A stretch of 64,000 nt of DNA from Lophius americanus (taxonomy: Eukaryota; Chordata; Actinopteri; Lophiiformes; Lophiidae). Under the pieces are notes generated by a model. That model searched no databases. It saw nothing but the letters and a program-made list of their open reading frames with translations, and was not told the DNA's origin. Positions 25,201 to 37,600 of this stretch are shown piece by piece. Location of the stretch: NCBI GenBank assembly GCA_037951165.1, contig JBBDHG010000127.1, forward strand, positions 1,482,501-1,546,500. The letters are read 5' to 3'. Position 1 is the first letter of the stretch. Each line of letters starts with the position of its first letter. A program made the translations under genes and the position numbers.

Positions 25201-28200
25201 TCCTAATGATTTAGTATGGTACAGCAGCTGTAAGGGTTAAATCACCAGGGGTCTGAGTGCTGCAAGACATGCACACCTAGGGGACTCATTCTCCTCTCGC
25301 GTTTTTTGAAAACCCACTCTGGTTGCCATGGAAACACCTTTATCACCAGAAGTTATAGTGACATTGATCTAGAGGAAGGGTCAAGGCTAAGTGTCAAAGC
25401 CTCACACCATTTCTCGCAGGGTGTCTTTCAATGACCTTCTGGAGGATGTGTGCTTAACTAGACTGCATGCTAGAGCACGGACAGACGGCAGACGGATACA
25501 CACGTCTGGAGCCGGTCCATGTTTGTGTATTACCCTAGAGCACTCTCTTGCAGTTCTCCTGTGTTCATGCAGGAGTGTGCTGAGAGGCAAAGATCAAGGA
25601 CAAGGTTAAAGGGCTTCATCTGCCTTTCCTGATGTATGAACCTGGGGATGTGTATCCCATCCATTCGTCTTTGTGCCGCTCGGATCAGCAGATATCATCT
25701 TAGCTTCGGCCTCACCGCTGCCGCAAGTCCCAGATAACCTCTTCGATAGCCACAACCTCATCTCATCACCACAGAGACAATTCATCTTGACAAGTAATTT
25801 ATTCTTATTATAAATTTTACAGACGTATATTTCATAACACAGGTGAAAAAAATCCTCCAATCGGATGTGATAGCTCATTTATATCTGTCATTCCAAGGTG
25901 GCAGATTAAGACCTTTCATTAATTAAGGCAAAGTTTTAAAGGCTCTTGTTGCATGAGCGATTATGTAATACGCCTAAATATATCCAAACCCATTATGTAG
26001 ATGTTGGTATCCTTATTTGCGGTGAATGCATTTTTCGGGTGAATGGGTTTTAAAGCATTCATAATTAGTTTGTCTTTATCATAAAATGTGTTTTCACAAG
26101 CTTTGGATTGACTGCACCAACAGGCACAGCATGGAGACCAGTATGAAGCTTCACGCTGATAAGGATGACTGCCACATTCTAAACCAGCGTGGTGTGCTTC
26201 CAATTTCACTCCAACTGCTGCATTAATCCATCTCTCTCTATTTGGTAGCCGTTACTGATATGTGTGGTTTATAAACAATTTTTACGAGACAGCTTTTACT
26301 TTTCATCTAGCTCTATTGCAAAGTGGTCCCTGATAAAAAAACTAGCTGTTACCCCCATCTCCCCCCTTCTTACCCATCATTTTATTTCTTCTGCGTGCCT
26401 CTTCAGCTACATTCTCTCTAATGAAGCTAAATCTAGCATGTTAAATGGGACCAGTCAGCTATGTCATTGGTGCTGGAGCAGCCAAAGCAGTCGTCTATTG
26501 GCCCCTGAAGGCAAAAACGCCACTCTTAGACGATGTGTCGAAGGCATTAGAAGCATTCACAGGAAAACAGTCGCAAACAATGTCGACACAAGCAGGGTAG
26601 TACTTGTCTGTGGTGGCTCTGAAATATTTGTGCCATACAAAAAGGGAGCATCCGTGTGTGGGTTGGATAAAAGTTATAGTCAAAATGTGTGTATGCGAAA
26701 GTGCAACTGTAGCTGCAGTCTAGATTGGTGATGTACTAGAGATCAAGAGTAGAGAGACATTCGCTGCAGGATAGCGGTATGTCAATTGCGGCTCTCTCAG
26801 CCCCGAAGTTCTCAGCGTCAGGATTTTGTATAGAGTCTAATGGATTTGGAGTGTGAGTACACACACCATAAGTGGAAAAGCTCCATGATATGGGACCCTA
26901 CATGATAATCCAAAAAGTACACACACAAATACACACATGTGCACAGACGGTGTGTCAGATCTCCTTCAGAAGTCCAATATATCCCTCACAAACCCATTAT
27001 AGGTGCTTCATACAATAGCCTCTCACAAACTACAGAGAGGGACACAGACGTGGCGAGAGATCCAGAGTGTAGGTGAGCCTGTATTTGTTACTGTAGGTAA
27101 TTCAAATCAAAAGACTTACCGGCAGGTGAAAGTATGTTTTAAACGCACAGAGATTGTCGTGTTATTTAATTCAAACATCAATATTTTGTAATTGCTTAAA
27201 AGGTTGTACTAAAATTTGAGTATGGATAAGTTATTATGAAGTGTCTCTAAGGAATACAGAATATCAAAGTACTCCAGTATGACTGAAAATGACCTGTTGG
27301 TACCAATACAGTAACTGTGTAACTGTACACGTTTTTTTTACTCACTGTGATGGTCCCCCGACCAATTGTAGTGACACCAAAGAAAGTCCCATTTAGAGAC
27401 ACCTCGGTTGAATTAAGAGTCTAGCGCCGTCAACGAGGGATAATCGTGGCAGTAATAAAAACAGGCTGACATACTTAGAACTAAGAATTAAGAGGGATTA
27501 GCAAAAGATCAAACCTCTATTGAAATAAAAGCCAAAAGATTGTTAAACAAGCTCATTGATCAGAGCCTGCAGGCAATCAAGATGCCTTTGTCTACAATAC
27601 CTCCATACATTTCTTAACTTGCACAGTTATGGCACTTTTTAAGCAGTGTGGGAAAATCGCATCTTTTATTGGAGGTTGGCAAACAACTTAAAGATATTAA
27701 AATCGTTCGTGCATGTGTAAAGTCTCGGAAGCAGAGGCAAAACTAACAGGTCTGTGATGTCACTGGGCGTGACCTATCCTTAAAAAAATGAATGTAGGTA
27801 GATACAAGCATTGATATGGCAGGAAAAAGTGAGCTAACCTTCAAGGCAAAAATACGTCTGCTACACATATAACCACCCACTCCTTCAGCTCTTGAAGAAA
27901 AGTAATAATATTAAAATGTGGTTATCATGGTGATGAGCGTAAAAATGCTGGGCATGCCAGTCCATCAGTTCATCTTTTATTGTACACATATGTCAAAAAC
28001 TCCTGAAATGAATAACAGTATAGGAAGAACAATGCTAACCTTACTTAGTGATTTTATTTATAGTGCTGTTGCTACTAATGTTTAATACAACTGGAAAAAA
28101 ATATTTTACTTTGTAAATAGGCTACATATATTTTTCTAACATTCCAAAAGCAACATTTATTAAACCTCCCTGTCTCAACACCATGCCTTGGTTTTTAAAT

Positions 28201-28827
28201 GCCCAAGTTTAATCTTTCATAACACAAACCTTAACGTGCTCTGGGCCAGCAATTTGTTTTCCATTTTATCACACAGGCTGCATGGTTAAATTACTTGCTT
28301 AAGGTTGGGTTCTACAAAGAAGACGAAAACAATTTGAAACACTTGTTTTATTATTCAGTCAGCGAATATGTTTCAGATCTACTCATTTAAAATCCACTCC
28401 ACTGTCATTCTGCTTAATAAATCATCAACAACAATTTCCCTTACATTCCATTCTCTGTTTCTTGGACATAAAGGCTTGCTGGAGAAAAAAAGACCATGAA
28501 GATAAAAAAAAGATTCAGAGCAACTGGTTTTTGATCTACATGTGCATGGGTTGAAGTGGAACACGGATATTGCTGGCATTATGGTCTCCTCACTGCTCTC
28601 CCCCAATTTGACATTTTAGCCTGAGGAAATGACTCTTCTTTGGCATTTAGTCACTGCTTCGGGGTTGCACAGCCAAATGGCTGCTGTCATTTACACTTTT
28701 TAATTACGTGTTACAGTGGTACACTTTTCTGTTTAGGTGACTTTCCGTTAAAGAGACCGAATGGAAGTAAAAATTGCTACAGTGCCTCAGCATTTCACCT
28801 CTGTGCATAGATGCTTGATCACAAACA
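22266..28827. other. Mostly unique non-coding DNA
   Basis: No gene is supported. There are short GT and CA microsatellites (22572-22583, 23784-23820) and a GA run (23628-23671). The blocks 24480-24620 and 27340-27480 look like high-complexity, possibly conserved, non-coding sequence. Open frames of up to 155 codons (26264-26731) have no recognisable domain. Confidence 0.45.

Positions 28828-28859
<32 letters not shown>
28828..28859. repeat. (CA)n microsatellite
   Basis: Uninterrupted AC dinucleotide run of about 16 units. Confidence 0.9.
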
Positions 28860-28860
<1 letters not shown>

Positions 28861-29711
28861 CGGTGATGCATGTTGTACAGTAAAAGCCAGCCAAAAACCC
28901 CGAGTGTGTCACCTCTGTCATAGTGTTAATTAGACAGTGTCACCGTCTGTCCCTAGTGACATTTATTGCAGATTTGAATATTTTACTCAGACAGATGGTA
29001 AGAATGTCAAGGCATGACACTGAGTTATTAAGCCCCAGCTCTTTCCCTTGGCGACAGAAAGCAGGGCATGTCAGCACTCGATAGTTTTAATAACTCGCTT
29101 GCAGTATCGCAGCAAAGTTTGCCCTGACTCTGTGCTGCGAGTAGTTAGGGCATAGGTGAAAGATTCTACACACACACAGAGATGGACACACATATACCAG
29201 CATGGGTGTCATTCTGCTGAATGAATATGAATAGAATTCCCTCCACGAATTGAAGAACTGGTATCATGGCTTCGTGATGCCTCCACTGACATGAACTATC
29301 AATACCATACCATGTTTTCCTTCAGCAAGCGTTAGCTTTGATTGGACCAACACTCTTGTCAGATATGTGTATGACAATAACCCCCAAAATGAGTCACTAT
29401 CTCCGTATTATGAATCACTTTCACATTCTGCACAGTTTTGCTTTGGAATGCTGCTATAAGACAGAGATACATACTAAAATGTTTTTATGAGTATGTGTTT
29501 ATGCTCTGCTGGCAGGTGATAGGTTGGATTCTTAACAGCAGACAATCAAACATTGGAAGATTCTATTGCAGAAATCCACTAAACTAATGAGCAATGCACT
29601 TATGAGAAAATATCGTACTATCTGTTAGGATATTAAGACCAGGACTCACAAATAATGATAAAGATGAAGAAATAATATGACATATACAACTATTCTTTCA
29701 CTAATGGGGGC
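28860..29711. other. Non-coding DNA
   Basis: I see no gene or repeat in this stretch. Confidence 0.5.
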
Positions 29712-29945
29712 CTGTACAGAGAGGCTGTAGCTTATCGGATCGAGCAGTCACCCCCATTTGGATGATCAGAGTTTTGATCCCAGTCCTTTCAGAGTGTATG
29801 TTGTAGGGTCCTTGAGAAAGATCCTGAACACCAATTTGCTCCCTGTGCACAGCAGAGGGTAGCCCACTGCTCATCGGGAATGGGTTAAATACGGACAACC
29901 AATTTTTACTTCCTTTAAATTGATGTAAGTTCCACATTTCTGCGT
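29712..29945 (+). mobile_element. tRNA-derived SINE, near full length
   Basis: The tRNA-like head has an A box 'TAGCTTATCGG' at 29728-29738 and a B box 'GTTTTGATCCC' at 29771-29781. The ~33-bp gap between them is typical of tRNA promoters. The body 'GGGTCCTTGAGAAAGATCCT', 'GAACACCAATTTGCTCCC' and 'CTCATCGGGAATGGGTTAAA' is the fish-type SINE body shared with 16022. The B box has lost the GTTCGA core, so the copy is probably silent. Confidence 0.7.
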
Positions 29946-32040
29946 CTAAGAAACCAAAAAAAGTTATTTTTTAAGGCTTTCCCCAGAACAACCAATGCTG
30001 GAGAGTCAGCGAATGAGTGAAGAAAATAAATTGGGCCCTTTTTGTCAGCATTGTGGAATGCAATATGTGCAAAAAAGACCTAAACAGTGAAATTAGCAAT
30101 AACAACAAGATGTTAGTGGCCTCAATCTCGACGCTATCTGAATTATTCATTCGCCATAGTGAAGTAAAAAACTGAATAAAATTGTGATTCAGAAAGTGTG
30201 AAGACGACAGAAAGAATGAAATAAAGGTTGTAGTTTGCCTGACACAGCTGTGGCATCTGTCTCCACTTGGCCCTTTGGGAATAGAAAGAATTTTGAGCAT
30301 AGTCTAATAATAGTGTGGGATCTTGTTTTGGATGTGAGCACCCCTCGATACAGATAAGCACTGGACAAATATTGACTTGTTTGCACTTTATTTTCTGCGT
30401 ATTCTGTTGCACCCATGTCACCCCCAAAATGGGGCTCCTGCTACTTTGTAAAAGAAGTAGTCCTTTATTGTTTTTGTGACAGTGTGAGTCAACAATGAAA
30501 GCCCTTAGTGTTTAGTTATTCTGGTTGTATCCATCCTGCTGTTTCTCTGCCTCATCTCTTAGCTCAGTCTCATCTTGTCCATCATTTCTCCCATGAGTTT
30601 GTCAGCTATGTGTAATTGCCCAGTTTGTTTGCACGTTGGCTCCAACTGCCTGTTTTTTCCCATCAAGCTTGTGTTCACAGCAAATTTGTGCACAATGCAT
30701 GTGTGTGTGTGTGTGTTGCACCAATCAGTCTTTAGCTTATATGGGTGTGACTGCAAGAGTATGCAAAAGTGGGAGTGTGTTCATCAGAGCATGTGTGTCT
30801 CAACCCGAACCCAGTCTGGCAGACACGTAGAGACAGAAAGTGGAACCTTGTCGTCTCTAATCCCTTTGTTTTGAGTCAGATTAGAGCTTTCCGAGGCCTG
30901 CAGAATGTGGATTTAAGGATTAGTCTAATAAACAGGGGCTCTGTGGCACTCTGCAGCCCAGTGTGGAGATTACACAGGAACCCAGAGCTAGGAAGAGAGA
31001 GGGTTGGAATGCTTTCTCCTATTCATTTCTATTCTGACAAATGAGAGGATGAGTGGAGAAAAGACTTCAACGCGGAAATTAAAGGTGGATCAGTTCTCTA
31101 TTCACAGTTCCTGATCAGTGTGGCAACTTCCATCCATCTCCCTCCCTGCAGGGACCACAGCTGTTCGTCACATATGCACACCTTGGGCGAAATGCAAATA
31201 ATGCACAGAACAAGTACTCAGAATTACCTCAGGAGACGAAGAGGAAAACAACTATCTTGTGTTAATGACTTCACATTTGTTTCCTCTCTATACACACAGC
31301 ATAGGCAAGAAACCTGAGCAGAACTAGGTTTAATTACAGAGAATATAGTATCTTCTCTTGTCACCTTAGCATAAAGAGAGTCTATCCGCTAATGAGGGGC
31401 TCTTGCGGCATCAGAATTTCAAGCTGCACAACAAGACTTCATTCAGAAGCTAAGATATGAAACGGAAGACAAACAATGAGTGGACTCTGTTTTGTTATTA
31501 ATTATGTTTGAAAGCTAACTGTTTGGACAAAGAAAGATTAGACAGACTTAGACTTAGAATTAGGTTAATTGTAAAGGCACTTAGTGTGTTGTTGATTTGT
31601 GACTCAGTGAAGACGTTGAGCAGCAGGCAGGAAGGTCTGCAGGGTATGGTTTGTAACTGGAGCAGAGAAAATACACAGTTATATAAAAATTAATCTTGAA
31701 TAAAAATGTAAACTTGAGCAAACATAAAGGAAGAGGATAACACAGACTGACCAATGTTTAAATGACGAGCTTTAAATAATGCCTGATGAGATAATTAGAA
31801 TGAATGATGTAACCGATGCCATCAGGAGGAAGAGTACAGTCCTATCCCTGCATTCAATGAACAAAATGTTACAAACTCTCACATATATTTTGCCTTAATA
31901 AAGAGGTATGGTGTCTTAGTTGTATGGGACAAAATAAGCCATGTCCTTTGGTAAATCACAGAGAGACGAGGATGGCATATTATAGTGAAAGAAAAAAACA
32001 AAGCCCAACACCTGCCTATATTTTTAACTTACCCAAATCG
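29946..32040. other. Non-coding DNA
   Basis: No gene is supported. There is a GT run at 30699-30716. Several short open frames at 30140-31320 lack any recognisable domain. Confidence 0.45.
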
Positions 32041-32049
32041 TAGAACCGC

Positions 32050-32604
32050 TTATTTACAAATGCGGCTGTCCTGGGACTGTGGTACCATTTCTGAGTATTT
32101 CTGAACATACAATTGTTGATCCTTCAGTGCTTTTTCATACACTCTAGCAGATGCAGAGTTTGATTAACACCATTGTCGCAGCAACTCTTCTTAAATTGGC
32201 GGAAACACTCCATCAGACCAAAATGTTCAATAAAATGTCATCTGAAAAAGTTCCCATGTCGATTTGACTAATGCTTGGTTCAGCCCTCAAGATTCTAGCC
32301 TTTTTAAACTCTATCAGGTTGTTGACAAATGCCCTCCATTGATCTATAGCGAAGTGATGTACGACGATTGAGTCTTGATGTATGATATAATCAACGATCC
32401 GCAATGTGTCATTTGGGAAACTTCATGACACCAGTCAAAAAAGTCGAGCTTGTTAGAATGATTTTCAAAATGCCTGATACCAGTTCTGCAGTTGACAAAT
32501 AGGACAACAAAGTGAAAACAAATGTGGCGGAGAGTAGACCCCGGAATGTCACTGTTGCTAGGCCGATTAGGTAAAAGATGAGAAGTTTCATTGAATTGAA
32601 GCAA
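32050..32604 (-). pseudogene. Decayed, unidentified coding-like sequence
   Basis: Reading the minus strand from high to low coordinate, three overlapping frames give protein-like stretches. 32604-32347 includes 'NHSNKLDFFDWCHEV'. About 32404-32213 includes 'IDQWRAFVNNLIEFKKA'. About 32192-32050 includes 'VYEKALKDQQLYVQKYSEM' and ends at a stop. Frame changes plus an internal stop in the last part suggest an old inactivated coding sequence, either a transposon ORF or a processed pseudogene. I do not recognise the family. A further minus frame at 32935-32714 with a C-x2-C-x2-H word may or may not belong to it. Confidence 0.35.
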
Positions 32605-32939
32605 GAAAACCCCTGCCTTGTTTTATTTAAGGAATGTCACAAGAGTTATGAAAGACGGTGTAAGATCATGGAGTGAATGTGCCTCCCCACTATATTAGTT
32701 TGTTGTGCTCACCCTAAAACATATAATCACAATATGAGTATCTAAAAGGGGAGCACAAACAGATATAAGGATGCTGGCAAACACACAGAGCGCTTCCGTG
32801 GCCGGAATTTACCCGATTCCACAAATATGTGAATTCACTTGCCATAAATGAATGGAATGGTTTAGGTCTAGTCTTACTGACCTCATGGCCAAGACACTGC
32901 ACACATTTGTAACGCTGTGATGCCGGTTCCGACATGGTG

Positions 32940-34280
32940 AATCTTGAAATAACATTATTAAAGATAAAAATATTATGTAGTCTGAAAAATTATCAAAAAC
33001 ATAATGTAGTCTGAAGCAGGCGTAAGGAATGCAGCAAAGGTCAGATGCAGACTGGAAAACCACTCCCACAGACACTCAACTGAACCATGATACAAACTTT
33101 GAAATCAAATTCATGACAACAGCAATAACAAAACATTTCCATTTAATGACAGAACTAGTGACAACCACGACCACTGATGCTTGAAGAGAAAATTATCCTG
33201 TTTCCCTATGGCTTAGAGAGGTGTTAGCGCTGATGGGGCAAAGTTATGAAGTTTTTCTTGCCCTGCACGCACCTTAGCTGTTGGATTCAAAATGGGTGAC
33301 GGGTTCCAGATGAACTGGTGCCAATCCAGCAGCCCTAGCCATCCTTTGGTCTCGTCTGTATAAGTATGTATAATGTATGTGTGAGTGCGCTTGTGTGTGT
33401 GTGGGTGCGTGTGGCACTTTCAACGCCACCCAAGATCGAAGGAAATGATTAATGACTCAGAGGGAGGTGCCTCTCAGTCAGAGCCCGGTCCAAAGCTCAT
33501 ACAAGGCAGGAATGCGTGGGGGTGTGTGTTAGATTAGATTTATAGAGGGCATCGTTTGTTTATAGAGGTGGGTAGATGCAGGAATATATGTATGCTTTAG
33601 TTTTTGATTCTTCCAATCATTGATGATGTTTTGCCACATTGCAACAACGTAAATACACTCACAAGAACAATAACTAAATGACATAAGTGCATGCTGTTAA
33701 CTTCCCCCACATTTTCCCTCCTTGCACTTGAGATTCAGTTGTTATTTTAAATCGGTGGGTATTTCTCATAATGTTTTTAATCTCCCCGAACGCCATTATT
33801 TTCTGTGCAGCGGCAATGAGGTGTTTGCAGTTCAACACCATAGCAGAAAAAAAATACTTCAATTTTGCAGTAACCACTAATTGTCTTCTGCTTAACTTCA
33901 GCTTATTGTACTCTCTAGAACATCAGATCTGTCATCATATCATATCTCCCATAACTTTCTGGAACATGGTCCGAAAGGGCCATCCAAAAATGTTTTTATC
34001 CTAGAGACAAAACCAAATTGGAATTTTGATCCATAACATTGCCGTTCTCTTTCACTGGAGAAAGGTTGGCGCTTTTTGTTTTGGATCGCAGTCAAGGGGA
34101 GGTTCTACCATCATAATTTTGTTTCCCATCAACTTCAAATGTCTGAAGATCAAACAGAATGGATGTAAATCCTTAGCCTGATGCCAAACAAGACCATTTA
34201 CAAGTACTGATTAGTTTCAAACAGAATAACAGGGAAACAGGAACTTCACTTCCTGTTTTATGGAATATTTATTACCCACT
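32940..34280. other. Non-coding DNA
   Basis: No gene is seen. There is a GT-rich stretch near 33380-33412. Nothing else is recognisable. Confidence 0.45.
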
Positions 34281-34284
34281 TGTC

Positions 34285-34790
34285 TAATTTCTGCTCTTCC
34301 TTCTGGGGTCACCACAACGGAACATCTGTTTCAATCTTAGCATGTCCTCTGCGTCTTCTTCGGTCACACCAACTAACTGCATGTCCTCTTTCACCACATC
34401 CAGAATCCGTATCCTCCAGCAGATCCGCTATCCCTCCTTTTCACATGTCCAAACCATCTCAATCTAGCCTCTCTTACTTTGTCTGTTTGAGCTGTTCTGA
34501 TCCTCTGATGTGCTCTTTTCTTATCCTGTCCGTCCTCGTCACTCCAAAAGAACATCTTAACATCGTAACATCTTCAACTCTGCCACCCATAGCCTCTTGT
34601 CTTTTGGGCCGTGCCACCGTCTCTAAACCAAACAGAAGAACTGCTCTCACTGCCATATTACTTCACTCTTGTTGGACAATTCTCTCATAGATAACTCCTG
34701 ATGCTCTTCTCCACCCACTCCACCCTGTCTGCACTCACCTCTTCATCTCTTTTCCACACTCATCATTGCATCGTTTATGTCTTTTGATAT
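34285..34790 (-). mobile_element. RTE-like LINE, C-terminal coding and 3' end, reverse orientation
   Basis: The minus strand translates to a typical C-terminal tail of this LINE class. '..GWSGWRRASGVI' falls near 34730-34690, followed by 'AVRAVLLFGLETVARPKR', 'DRIRKEHIRGSEQ' (34656-34474) and 'RLRWFGHVKRRDSG' just downstream. After these comes the terminal 'GAAGACGCAGAGGACATGCT' to 'GTGGTGACCCCAGAAGG' end at about 34290-34360. Stops in the last part show it is inactive. The 5' part is missing. Confidence 0.8.
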
Positions 34791-36440
34791 GTTTCACCAG
34801 TGATTTGTCCTATGTACACACTTCCCACTAGAAAACTCCCAAATGTCCATATACAGAAGAATGATAAATATTTTAATAGCCGACTAGTATTTCTGATGTG
34901 ATGGTTTATACGTGTGAATTCAAACAGTCATATCTTCAACAATTCCAGGAAGTAATTAGTGCGGCCAACATTCCCCTGACTGTGGAGCTCTCTCAAGCTT
35001 TCTCCCAAGAAACCTACTTTTTTTCACAAATCTATACTACTTAAATCTGTTATCCATACAAGCAAATTGAAAACATATTGTGCATGATGAGATTTATGTT
35101 GAAAACGCTAACAATCACTCTACAGCATTACAACTAATTACATTAAGTCTGAAGAGAATTAGCTGTTGTAAAGACATAACAATAATATTCATATAAATAA
35201 TGCTTCCGTATCCCTCAAGCCCAAAATCTTAGCAAGTAATTGGATAATGAACTGTATGTAGCACATTGTTATTTACTTATTTATTGTATGCTATTTGGAT
35301 ATCCTTGAGGCTGATCCTGTAAGTAAGGATGCATGCAGGCTTTCGGTGATGGGTAAGTAACTACAATTCACAAAGAGCCATTTGTCTTTCCTCTTTATTC
35401 TCAACAACCTCTGTTTACTCTTTCCCAAATACTCCTTTTTTTTCTGTCACTTTGTGTTTGCCTCCCTTTATCTTTGTGAACGTACAATGTAAACAACTTA
35501 ATTTGAGCAGCGGCACAAAAGCAACAATACAGTCTACAATTGAGAGCAAAACGCTTTAGAGCTACAATTTTTTCGTTTATGATAACAGGTCCTTGTGTTT
35601 TCAATAAGTTGCCTTTGTCGATTCAAAGTCCTTTCAAATTAAGAGAGAGAGAGAGAGGGAGAGAGAGAGAGAGAGAGAGAGAGAAATTATAAGACTAAAA
35701 TTGTACATCACCTCACTGTGAGTGTTGGAAAAGTGGATGAATTTAACAATAGATTTTTTGACAGTGTGGCACCTGTAAAGAGTCTTCATCCATTTAACAG
35801 TATATGCAGTCATTTGTTACGTTTAGTTTTGTTAAAGTATATGTTATTACTTTGGCCAGCAGGGGGCACAGTGAAACTCTGTGGTGGATTGCAGACAGCA
35901 GGTCAAGTAGAAGAAGTAACAGGATTTTTTTTTGGTTGAAGAGTCACACTGGTAAAATTGTAGCTTTTGTTTGGCTTATGAATTATTTAGAATAAGACAA
36001 GATATGGTAAGAATTGACAAGATAAGATCAGCTAAAGTTAGACCTACTCAAAGAGCGATGATTACTCCCAGGGGTTGGCAACATAGCCCCAAAAAATTAT
36101 TAGCATATCTTTTTGGCTCAAAATTCAAATATACAATGTACATTATACATTATCTTGATTTTACTTTATTAAAACCGAAAAAAATTAATTTAGCATTAGC
36201 AACTTAAAAATGTATGATTTGCTTACAAATTTTACCGTTTTCGATTAACTGTTTTTGTTTCTTTTTTAATAAAATCAGCTTATTAAAATTAAACATAGGT
36301 AAAACAGGTGAGTTGCAAGCATTAGGTACTGAAGAAGGTATAAGGTATTGAAGAAGAAAGGCTCTATGTATTTTAATGCAACATCAACCAATCGATTGAA
36401 ACTGTATTATCTCATCATAGATGGTGTTGTAAAATACATT
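34791..36440. other. Non-coding DNA with a GA microsatellite
   Basis: There is a (GA)n run at 35643-35685 and a CTCF-like site at 35856-35869 (separate entry). No gene is seen. Confidence 0.5.
35856..35869 (+). promoter_or_regulatory. CTCF core-like motif
   Basis: 'CCAGCAGGGGGCAC' fits every position of the CTCF core consensus CCASYAGRKGGCRS. It could mark a boundary upstream of tenm2, but such words also occur inside fish repeats. Occupancy cannot be judged from sequence. Confidence 0.45.
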
Positions 36441-36449
36441 GGCATACTG

Positions 36450-36840
36450 TAAAAAAGTAGAAAATGTCACCAAGACATAGAATTAATTATGAAGGGATGA
36501 AATCTACTCTCTGCTACCAAACTCAGACAAGACAGATGCAATTTATGTTGGCCCTTATCATCTAAGAAAACAAATAAAATTATATTTAAGCCCACTAGCA
36601 ACAAACACCAAATCCAAAGCCAGAAACCATGCCACCACCTTTGACTGTCGACTAAACTTTAAACCACAACTCAATCTCATTTAACCCTGTTTCTTGAGTA
36701 GTATCACCAAAATGCGATCCGCTTTGTCTTTTCCTGCTTTAGAAAGACCTACTGTGCCTCAGTCTTTTCACGCCTGGAGTAATGCAAGGGTTTGTCCACC
36801 TGCCAAACACAATCCTCAGAAGCCCGGCTTCAGCTGTTAG
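36450..36840 (+). mobile_element. L2 LINE, left part of an interrupted copy
   Basis: Translation gives the L2 RT C-terminal region: 'LLPNSDKTDAIYVGPY' near 36511-36558, then 'TKSKARNHATTFDCRLNFKP' near 36608-36667, then a decayed thumb segment up to about 36838. The element is cut here by an AT run and an opposite-strand LINE piece, and resumes near 37236. Stops and frame loss show it is inactive. Confidence 0.7.
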
Positions 36841-36897
36841 ATATAAATGTATATATATATATATATATATATACATTTAAATAAGATAAAAAAAGAG

Positions 36898-36933
<36 letters not shown>

Positions 36934-37235
36934 CTGGAAGCAGTCCAGGTGCACATCTGCGGTTGTGCAATTACGTGGCATCAATCATTCACACATGGTG
37001 TGAAAGATTGGTTGTAGAGTTCCAGAATTCAGACACAACACAGTTGTTGTAGAGTCTGACTGCGGTCGGGACAAAGGACCTGCGATAGTGCACTCTCTCT
37101 CACTGTGGGTGTAGCAGTCTGCTGCTGAAGGAGCAGCTCAGAGCTCCCACAGTTTCATTTAGGGGGTGTGAGCTGTTTTCTAGGATGGATATCAGTTTGG
37201 TTAACAGAATGGTGAAGAATATCCTCTAGCCATTT
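36841..37235 (-). mobile_element. LINE C-terminal fragment nested in the L2 copy, with (TA)n at its 3' end
   Basis: The minus strand reads 'TKLISILENSSHPLNETVGA', then after a stop 'HYRRSFVPTAVRLYNNCVV'. This is the C-terminal tail typical of another fish LINE group. Its 3' side (low coordinate) ends in two TA runs at about 36847-36872 and 36903-36928. Because the L2 sequence continues on both sides, this piece inserted into the L2 copy and is younger. Confidence 0.65.
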
Positions 37236-37600
37236 TTTGCAGATTCAGGTTTAATTTCAAGATTCTTTTCATTACTTTTAGGACCCAACATGGTATTGCC
37301 ACTGGTTTTATAACAAGGATTTTAACCCCCTATGCTTCATGTTGAGACCTTTAATGTCACTCGTTGTCCCTAGGTAAAGCTGGTGACCAAGGTTCGCCAG
37401 GCCTTTGCAATCAAAGACCCTCAGCTATTCCCTTCCGGTACATTAGAAAGCTTTTCTGCTGCATGATTTGATTTATAACTGCCTGTATTGTAACTCTATG
37501 TTTTCATTTCGATTTCGGTTTCTTTTTCATGTATTTTGCAAAGCACTTTGTAACTTTGTTCAGAAAAGTACTATATATAACAAAGTAATTATTTTATATA
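37236..37600 (+). mobile_element. L2 LINE, right part of the interrupted copy, with 3' UTR
   Basis: It resumes the L2 coding region ('CAGGTTTAATTTCAAGATTC', 'CAACATGGTATTGCCACTGG', 'GTAAAGCTGGTGACCAAGG', 'CAGGCCTTTGCAATCAAAGA'). It ends with the usual L2 3' UTR words 'GCAAAGCACTTTGTAACTTT' and 'AAGTACTATATATAACAAAG' near 37541-37585. No intact frame. Confidence 0.7.

Noticed and set aside
34280..34690. 136-codon plus-strand serine-rich frame
   Set aside because: It is the antisense of an RTE-type LINE tail, which reads sensibly on the minus strand.
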